A DNA stretch of 37,169 nt, taken from contig JAUPLR010000120.1 of the NCBI GenBank assembly GCA_030836825.1, forward strand, positions 1 to 37,169, read 5' to 3'. The DNA is from Campylobacterota bacterium. GTDB taxonomy: Bacteria; Campylobacterota; Campylobacteria; Campylobacterales; Sulfurimonadaceae. Below are positions 30,600 through 37,169 of the stretch, one piece after another. The position numbers and the translations under genes were made by a program. Each line of letters opens with the position of its first letter. The first letter of the stretch is position 1. The notes beneath the pieces were generated by a model. The model was not told the origin of the DNA and did not search any database. It saw only the letters and a list, made by a program, of their open reading frames with translations.

Positions 30600-31826
30600 C
30601 TAGCGGTCTACTTCACCGAAGACGATATTGGTCGTCCCGATGATGGATACTACGTCTGGGATATAATGCCCAGGCAACAAATCAGTTAAAATACCCGTAT
30701 GCCAGAATGATGGTCCACGTAATTTAAGACGGTACGGATACGGCCCGCCTTGGCTATTGATGTAAAACCCTAGCTCTCCTTTAGGAGATTCAGTCGGGAC
30801 GTACACTTCACCCACAGGCGGACGCATCCCTTGCGTAACCAGGACAAAATGCTGCATCAACGCATAGTTTTGCGTCATAATATCCAGTTTTGGTGCTGAA
30901 ATATACTGTGGTGCATGCGCCATCAATTCGGTTGGCGTTCCCTCATACATATCCGCAACTTGGTATAAGATTTTTGCCGACTCACGCATTTCTGCCATGT
31001 AAAGCTTATAACGCGCATAGTTATCTCCCTTGTCAGAAACAGGAACATTAAACTCTACTTCATCGTACAATTCATACGGCTCTTCTTTGCGGATATCCCA
31101 TTGGACGCCGGAGGCACGCAGCATAACCCCTGAACAGCCCCAGCTTAATGCCATCTCTTTAGAAATAACACCGACGTTTTCCATACGCATCAACCAAACA
31201 CGATTCTTATCCAATAAATCTTCATAATCTTTGATGTTTGCCGGTAATTTATCCAAAAATTTACGTAAATCCGTTATAAAATTATCCGGCAAGTCCAAGG
31301 GAACTCCGCCGATACGAATAGCGGCATGCGTCAAACGTGCGCCACAATAATCTTCGACCAAATCCATCAAATACTCGCGCTCACGGAAGGCATACAAGAA
31401 TACGGTCATGGCGCCGATATCCAAAGCCGTCGTTGCCAACCAGAAAAGGTGAGACATCAAACGGTTTATTTCCAAAAGAAGCATACGAATCACTTTCGCA
31501 CGACGCGGAACCTCAAGACCGATCAATTTTTCTACGGCAAGGGCAAAACCATAGTTGTTTGAGCTTGAAGCGATGTAATCCATACGGTCGGTAGTTGGCA
31601 TGAACTCATTGTAGATCATGTTCTCCGCCATCTTCTCCATACCGCGGTGAAGGTATCCGATATCCGGATGCGCTTTGGTGATCTGCTCTTGCTGCATGTG
31701 CAGCATAAGGCGCAGTTGCCCGTGTGACGACGGATGCTGAGGACCGAAGTTAAGGACCATTTCATTGTCAACTCGATCAAAGGTAATATTTTCAAAAAAT
31801 GGTCTAAGACGATTGGCTTGTTGCAT
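30600..31826 (-). CDS. nuoD: NADH-quinone oxidoreductase subunit D
   Basis: 408 aa; [54 protein letters not shown]. Confidence 0.97.
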   Translation of the reverse strand: MQQANRLRPFFENITFDRVDNEMVLNFGPQHPSSHGQLRLMLHMQQEQITKAHPDIGYLHRGMEKMAENMIYNEFMPTTDRMDYIASSSNNYGFALAVEKLIGLEVPRRAKVIRMLLLEINRLMSHLFWLATTALDIGAMTVFLYAFREREYLMDLVEDYCGARLTHAAIRIGGVPLDLPDNFITDLRKFLDKLPANIKDYEDLLDKNRVWLMRMENVGVISKEMALSWGCSGVMLRASGVQWDIRKEEPYELYDEVEFNVPVSDKGDNYARYKLYMAEMRESAKILYQVADMYEGTPTELMAHAPQYISAPKLDIMTQNYALMQHFVLVTQGMRPPVGEVYVPTESPKGELGFYINSQGGPYPYRLKLRGPSFWHTGILTDLLPGHYIPDVVSIIGTTNIVFGEVDR

Positions 31827-31836
31827 TCACAACTCC

Positions 31837-32643
31837 TTAACGGTGGCGATCAGAGATCACAACGGACTTCTGAGTATCAAATTTATCGACCATGAACACA
31901 CCTTTTTGTTCTTGGTAAACAAGCGGTGTATCCGGTTCGCCTTGGCTAATGTCTGTACCAAATGGTACTTCGTGCCCCAATCTAGCGAAACGCTTTGTAT
32001 CATAACGATCAATGCGCGCAGGATCACGATTTTCAGGCCCAATAATCTCTCTGGCTTCTTTGCCGAAGATTTTATCGACTTCATACCATGCTGCAAATTC
32101 ATCACCTTGCAATGGATACGTTTTGCGCAATGGAAATCCTTCCCAGTCATCCGGCATCAAAATACGTTTCATGAAAGGGTGATTGTTAACGACAACTCCA
32201 AACATATCGTACATTTCGCGCTCAGACCAATCTGCACAGCGGAAAAGCTTCTCAACGCTTTGTATGGCTTCTTTCTCATCGATTTTACATTTGATACGAA
32301 CACGCTTACGCTTAGCCATACTCAACATTTGATAGAAAATTTCGAATTTTCCCTCGGTTGCCAACCAGTCAATCGCACTCATCTCTGAGAGCTGTGTGTA
32401 TTCACGCTCGTTTTTGAGCAACTCAAGAACAGCATAATTGTCGTTCGCATGAATCACAACTACCATCTGGTCTACTTGAATATAGGCATCCAAAACATCA
32501 AATTTTGCTTTGATTGCATCAAGGTCCGCTGCAAATACGGCATCATCACTTACTGCCGATTTTGCCACTTGCGGGGCTACCCAAAAGCGATCCGTGTAAT
32601 ACGATTTTTTTTGTACGTTATCCTTAGGCGTATAGGCTCTCAT
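31837..32643 (-). CDS. nuoC: NADH-quinone oxidoreductase subunit C
   Basis: 268 aa; [43 protein letters not shown]. Confidence 0.95.
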   Translation of the reverse strand: MRAYTPKDNVQKKSYYTDRFWVAPQVAKSAVSDDAVFAADLDAIKAKFDVLDAYIQVDQMVVVIHANDNYAVLELLKNEREYTQLSEMSAIDWLATEGKFEIFYQMLSMAKRKRVRIKCKIDEKEAIQSVEKLFRCADWSEREMYDMFGVVVNNHPFMKRILMPDDWEGFPLRKTYPLQGDEFAAWYEVDKIFGKEAREIIGPENRDPARIDRYDTKRFARLGHEVPFGTDISQGEPDTPLVYQEQKGVFMVDKFDTQKSVVISDRHR

Positions 32644-33152
32644 TACATCAACCTTTTAGGTTTTTGAGCACGAGAGGCTGGCTCTTTACGGATCTTTTGC
32701 TGCAGCATCATTACCGCATATTGTAATGTTTCAGGGCGTGGTGCACAACCAGGGAGATACAAATCTACCGGAATAACACGATCAACCCCTTGAACCGTCG
32801 CATACGTATTAAACATACCACCCGTATTGGCACATGAACCCATAGAAATCACCCATTTTGGCTCTGTCATTTGATCGTACAAACGTCGGATAAATTCCGC
32901 GTGTTTTTTGGTCAACGTCCCTGCGACAATCATAAGTTCCGCCTGACGAGGAGAAGCACGGAAAATCGTACCAAAACGGTCGAAGTCATAACGAGATGCG
33001 CCCGAAGCCATCATCTCAATACCGCAACATGCCAAACCGTATGTTAGTGCCCAAATCGAATTTGAACGTCCCCAGTTTACGACTTTGTCAATTGTCGTCA
33101 ACGCGACGGGAAGACCGCCGTCTTTTAAGTAATTTACTTGATGTTGTGCCAT
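32643..33152 (-). CDS. nuoB: NADH-quinone oxidoreductase subunit B; start placed at MAQHQVNY rather than the track start 33173
   Basis: [36 protein letters not shown] at 33152 preceded by aaaaggagcgctcga. Confidence 0.95.
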   Translation of the reverse strand: MAQHQVNYLKDGGLPVALTTIDKVVNWGRSNSIWALTYGLACCGIEMMASGASRYDFDRFGTIFRASPRQAELMIVAGTLTKKHAEFIRRLYDQMTEPKWVISMGSCANTGGMFNTYATVQGVDRVIPVDLYLPGCAPRPETLQYAVMMLQQKIRKEPASRAQKPKRLM

Positions 33153-33523
33153 TCGAGCGCTCCTTTTTTCCATGCATAAACAAAACCGATTGCTAACAAC
33201 AAAATAAACGTTAGCATCTCAACAAAACCAAACCAACCTAGCAATTTAAAATCAATTGCCCATGGAAACATAAAGACGATCTCTACGTCAAAAAGCAAAA
33301 ATAAAAGTGCGAACAGGTAAAACTGCGTCGAAATGCGGTTAGGCTGACGCGTAACCTCAGGACCACACTCATAAGGCGACAGTTTCAATTTTTCTGTATC
33401 TTTGGCCGCCAATGCACGGCTCGCCAAGCGTGCCAATACCGTCGTCGCATAAAATGCTCCAAACGTAATAACAAACAGTACAAATACCCCGAAATAAGGA
33501 TTTGCGACGTTGTAATGTTCCAT
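33134..33523 (-). CDS. nuoA: NADH-quinone oxidoreductase subunit A
   Basis: 129 aa; [41 protein letters not shown]. Confidence 0.96.
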   Translation of the reverse strand: MEHYNVANPYFGVFVLFVITFGAFYATTVLARLASRALAAKDTEKLKLSPYECGPEVTRQPNRISTQFYLFALLFLLFDVEIVFMFPWAIDFKLLGWFGFVEMLTFILLLAIGFVYAWKKGALEWHNIK

Positions 33524-33812
33524 AGTTCTACCTTTTCATGGTTGATGGCTTATCTGAGCTTAGAGTAGTCCTCACAATCAGATACGGCTTTTTTATAAAA
33601 ATAGTTGTTGCACTATAACAAAAAGAGTGTTAAATCATCCCCAACACCATGACCATTTCTCGGCCTGTGTTACTTTTGTAAACACCAATGCGTGTGCATT
33701 TCATTCATTATGTACCATTTGGTAACAATAATTTATTTTGTATGGGTATCCAGAAGGAAGGTTTCGCTTTAAGAAGCCATTAAATTTTGGGAAAGAGTGA
33801 CAAAAATCACCC

Positions 33813-35549
33813 TTAATTGTTTAAAAATCCTACCGACTTTTCGGTGTCAAAATTTCCTTGACGCTCTTTTTCGATTTCATTCACAAAATCTTCCAATCGA
33901 AAAATTGGCTCTTTGCGTGTGGCAACGGTATACGCTGTATTTTTCACGATCAAATTGATCTGTCCGCCTGTCAAAGGATAGGTTGAGAGTTTTTCCATCT
34001 CAAATCTCTCTTCATACGGTGCGTTCTTCGGCAGCATCATTTTCCACAACTTGAGACGCTGTGCCTTATCCGGTTTTTTAAACTCTATTTTGTAGTTAAA
34101 TCGGCGCGAGAACGCTTGATCAATATTTTCGAGTAAATTAGTGGTCGCGATCAAAATACCCTGAAATTTTTCGATCTGTTCCAAAAAAATGTTCTGCATC
34201 TGATTGTGCATCTGATCGGCCGATGTACCCGCTCCTTGAGAACGTGATGAGAGAAACTGATCGGCTTCATTGAGCAAAAGAATCGGTTCAGTTTTCGTCT
34301 GCTTCGTCAAATCGGCGTAAGTGTCGAATATTTTGCGAACATTTTTTTCAGATTCTCCCACATACATCGAGAGAATTTTGGAACAATCAAAACTCAAAAC
34401 CTGCCGCTTCAGTGACCGTGAGAGGGAATGGGCAGTGAGGGTTTTGCCCGTACCCGGAGGACCGTAAAAAATGATCCGTGCATCGATTCCCGCTTTTTTA
34501 TCTTTGATTCCCCATTCGTGCAATTTCGCGATCACTTCACGATCCAACTGATGCATCAGATTCTGTAGCGTTTTATCCGTTGAGGGATTGAGCACCACAT
34601 TTTCGAGTGAAGTGGTAGGCTCAATAAGTTCAAATATTTCCTGCTCTTTGATCAGCATATCCAGCTTGAGCTTACGTGCTTTTTTCTTCTTCTGCGGGTG
34701 CATGATCGATTGAAGCACCTCATCAACGATGTAAAAGGCTCTACTAATACCGCCAAAGGGATTGAGCATCTCTTCGTAATCAATCACATCCTCGTTAATC
34801 AAACGCGATCCGTCTTCAAGCAATGCACGGTTTTTAATCCGCTCGTAATCGTCAAAACTGATCAGATCGATGAGCGTATTCATCTCGCGCAAATTCCCCT
34901 CAGTCGAACTGTACTCCTCTTTGAGCAATGCCAAAAAAATCACCTGCTCTTTGGGTTCCAGCTTCTTTTGCTTGAAAAAACGGTCCAATACGACATCCTG
35001 AGAAGTTTGAGCGATCCGTTCTTCAATCCGTTTTTCCAACAAATCCAGCTTGCTTTGAATGCGGTTGATCCCCAAGGAGTGCTCATTCCCGTTATTACGG
35101 ATAATCGACATTTTTTGGTACAGCTCGATACGGAAAAACTGATCTTGCAGATATTCCAAATGATCGGCATACGGTTTGATCTCAGGCAACGTCATTTCCA
35201 ACGAACCCTCTTCGAGCAGCTTCATAAAAATCGTGGTCAATGCGATAGGAGTATTAAACAGTTCCAACTGAGAAAGCTCACTCATTTTGATCGGAGTGAA
35301 AGAGTGATGCGTAATCCACCCAAGTTCCAAAAGCGTTTTCACCTCGCCAAAGTGGCTCAAATACGAGTAGTCGTCAGGGCCATACAGCTCTTGGAGCAAT
35401 TCGGCTACAACCACATCCTCTTGGGACTGCAAAAATTTACGGGTTAGCAGTTGGAGAACCTTCCCCTCCTCAACGGTACATTTTAATTGTGCAAAAATCT
35501 CAGATTGCTCAATGGATGGGTTCTCTAAAAAATCAATTAAATATTTCAA
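33813..35549 (-). CDS. AAA-family ATPase with long N-terminal region
   Basis: 578 aa; Walker A GPPGTGKT, Walker-B-like ILLLNEADQF, sensor-1-like IATTN, arginine-finger-like FSRRFNYKIEF. Confidence 0.88.
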   Translation of the reverse strand: MKYLIDFLENPSIEQSEIFAQLKCTVEEGKVLQLLTRKFLQSQEDVVVAELLQELYGPDDYSYLSHFGEVKTLLELGWITHHSFTPIKMSELSQLELFNTPIALTTIFMKLLEEGSLEMTLPEIKPYADHLEYLQDQFFRIELYQKMSIIRNNGNEHSLGINRIQSKLDLLEKRIEERIAQTSQDVVLDRFFKQKKLEPKEQVIFLALLKEEYSSTEGNLREMNTLIDLISFDDYERIKNRALLEDGSRLINEDVIDYEEMLNPFGGISRAFYIVDEVLQSIMHPQKKKKARKLKLDMLIKEQEIFELIEPTTSLENVVLNPSTDKTLQNLMHQLDREVIAKLHEWGIKDKKAGIDARIIFYGPPGTGKTLTAHSLSRSLKRQVLSFDCSKILSMYVGESEKNVRKIFDTYADLTKQTKTEPILLLNEADQFLSSRSQGAGTSADQMHNQMQNIFLEQIEKFQGILIATTNLLENIDQAFSRRFNYKIEFKKPDKAQRLKLWKMMLPKNAPYEERFEMEKLSTYPLTGGQINLIVKNTAYTVATRKEPIFRLEDFVNEIEKERQGNFDTEKSVGFLNN

Positions 35550-35557
35550 TAAAGTCC

Positions 35558-36409
35558 TTAATTACTAGTTTTCATGCTGTATAACAGTTCGATCTCTTGC
35601 GCCCAGATGGTCTCGTCAATGGTTTCCAACACAAGCGGTATGTTGTCCATTCTCGGATCATTCATCAAAAATCCAAACGCATCCAGCCCGATTTTACCCT
35701 TACCCAATGAATCATGTCGATCCACATGGCTCCCCAGATCAGGCTTCGAATCGTTGATGTGCATCCCTTTGAGATACTCAAATCCGATAATACGGTCAAA
35801 CTCTACCCACGTTGCATCATACGCTTCACGCGTACGTATGTCGTATCCTGCCGTAAACATATGGCATGTGTCAATACAAACCCCTACACGCGACTTATCT
35901 TCGATACGTTCTATGATAGCGGCAATGTGCTCAAACTTCCATCCCAAATTGCTCCCCTGACCCGCTGTGTTCTCGATTGTTAGGTTCACCCCCTCAGTCA
36001 CTTTGATCGCGTAATTCATACTCATGGCAATGCGGTCGATGCACGCTTCCTCGGTAATTTGCTTGAGGTGGCTCCCCGGATGAAAGTTCAAACGATCCAG
36101 ACCCAACTGCGCGCAACGCTGCAACTCCTCGATAAAAGCTTCCAGTGATTTTTCGCGCTTCTCTTCTTCGGGATGACCGAGATTGATCAAATACGAATCG
36201 TGCGGCAAAATATGGCACGGCTGTATGCCGCTTTTCGCCAGATTGTCTTTGAACAATCCGATCGTCTCATCCTCCAGCGGTTTCGCGGCCCACTGTTTTT
36301 GGTTTTTGGTAAAAAGAGCAAAAGCACGCGCCCCTATTTTCATCGCATTAAGAGGAGCGTTAAACACTCCGCCGCTAGCAGATACGTGTGCGCCGACAAA
36401 TTTAGACAT
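35558..36409 (-). CDS. nfo: Endonuclease IV (AP endonuclease)
   Basis: 283 aa; [78 protein letters not shown]. Confidence 0.96.
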   Translation of the reverse strand: MSKFVGAHVSASGGVFNAPLNAMKIGARAFALFTKNQKQWAAKPLEDETIGLFKDNLAKSGIQPCHILPHDSYLINLGHPEEEKREKSLEAFIEELQRCAQLGLDRLNFHPGSHLKQITEEACIDRIAMSMNYAIKVTEGVNLTIENTAGQGSNLGWKFEHIAAIIERIEDKSRVGVCIDTCHMFTAGYDIRTREAYDATWVEFDRIIGFEYLKGMHINDSKPDLGSHVDRHDSLGKGKIGLDAFGFLMNDPRMDNIPLVLETIDETIWAQEIELLYSMKTSN

Positions 36410-36507
36410 TCTTATTTTCCTTTATTTAATAATTACAATGCAAAATCTATAAATTACGATTAAAGCTATCGATAAAAGAAAACTATCAGAAGAATAACGG
36501 GGAAGAT

Positions 36508-36738
36508 TTACGCCGCACTTTGATATTCGCGAATATCGATTTGGACACCATTATTCACGATCTCTTGCGCTTTTTTCAAAACTTCCGCAGTTACTTCGCC
36601 ATCAACGTATTTTTCACCGCAGTTATCGCATACGTGTGCTGGAACATGTTTAAAAATAATCGTCGCACCGTTTTTCTCCAACGTAACTGTCGTAAAGCCC
36701 TGCTGTGTCTCACCATGTTTACAAATTACACATTTCAT
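36508..36738 (-). CDS. YgiT-type zinc-finger antitoxin (MqsA N-terminal-like)
   Basis: 76 aa; MKCVICKHGET...HVCDNCGEKYVDGEV two CxxC zinc knuckles. Confidence 0.85.
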   Translation of the reverse strand: MKCVICKHGETQQGFTTVTLEKNGATIIFKHVPAHVCDNCGEKYVDGEVTAEVLKKAQEIVNNGVQIDIREYQSAA

Positions 36739-36740
36739 TG

Positions 36741-37013
36741 CTATTTTCTCCTCGTTTTCAAATCGTCAAACCATTTTTCAAGTGTCGGCTCATAAACCGT
36801 TATCACAATAACAGAATCATTCTCATCTTTGGCATAGACAACATGAAGCGGTCTATTCTCAAAAAAGCCTAAAACCAAAAAAGAGGGATACGGACAATCA
36901 TCAGGATAAGTCTCTATAATCTCACCCGTTTTGACTATGTGTTCAAGATCTTCTCCATTTACATCCCTTTAAAACATCCTTTCGATAGCATGTGTTCTGT
37001 AAATGAAGTTCAA
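36741..37013 (-). pseudogene. DUF4258-like toxin disrupted by in-frame TAA (36969..36971)
   Basis: Minus-strand frame from TTG 37013 (SD aaagga): LNFIYRTHAIERMF*RDVNGEDLEHIVKTGEIIETYPDDCPYPSFLVLGFFENRPLHVVYAKDENDSVIVITVYEPTLEKWFDDLKTRRK*; ends 2 nt before the antitoxin ATG. Confidence 0.8.
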
Positions 37014-37169
37014 TATCGTTCCTTTTCTGATTCTTACCAAGTATTGTTATTATATCACAGTCGACGAATTCTCTGCGCCGCATCTTGAAGTACCTCAAGC
37101 GGTTGTGCTTCGATCACTTAGTTTCATTCGTATCCTCTATGTCATTTATTTTTATCATCAGAGCATTGA

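Noticed and set aside
31765-32388. 207-aa plus-strand ORF across nuoC/nuoD
   Set aside because: Antisense shadow ORF; no independent support.
34698-35447. 249-aa plus-strand ORF antisense to the AAA ATPase
   Set aside because: Shadow ORF of a real coding gene; no SD or recognisable domain.
37055-37127. Minus-strand peptide VIEAQPLEVLQDAAQRIRRL* and short ORF MKLSDRSTTA*, with an imperfect palindrome cttgaagtacctcaag
   Set aside because: Too short and frame-broken to support a gene; could be a frameshifted remnant but the window ends here.

Overview
The window looks like a chromosomal segment of a Campylobacterota (epsilonproteobacterial) organism of Sulfurimonas/Sulfuricurvum type; this lineage is inferred from gene content and was not searched. 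Left to right it contains: a truncated porin; a small lipoprotein; a gap-pgk-tpiA-fabI cluster; nadD-rsfS; a YdcF-like protein overlapping an outer-membrane barrel protein; an accessory patch (class-II Fic protein, plus an HTH gene overlapping an AbiEii-like nucleotidyltransferase) next to tRNA-Arg(GCG); two conserved hypotheticals with a UbiA/MqnP-like prenyltransferase; miaA; a secreted TPR protein; a complete 15-gene nuo (complex I) cluster on the minus strand; an AAA ATPase; endonuclease IV; and a YgiT-type antitoxin beside a nonsense-disrupted DUF4258-like toxin. The most interesting points are: (1) the NADH module of complex I is rebuilt. NuoE is replaced by a 76-aa protein with no cysteines. 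NuoF is replaced by a protein joining a degenerate NuoF N3-cluster domain (third Cys is Gly) to a GltD-like FAD/NAD(P)H oxidoreductase. There are two complete tandem NuoG paralogs, one with a duplicated charged insertion. (2) A putative non-canonical HTH/AbiEii-type toxin-antitoxin pair. (3) A toxin gene with an in-frame stop that is invisible to the ORF track. All family assignments come from motif reading without database searches.
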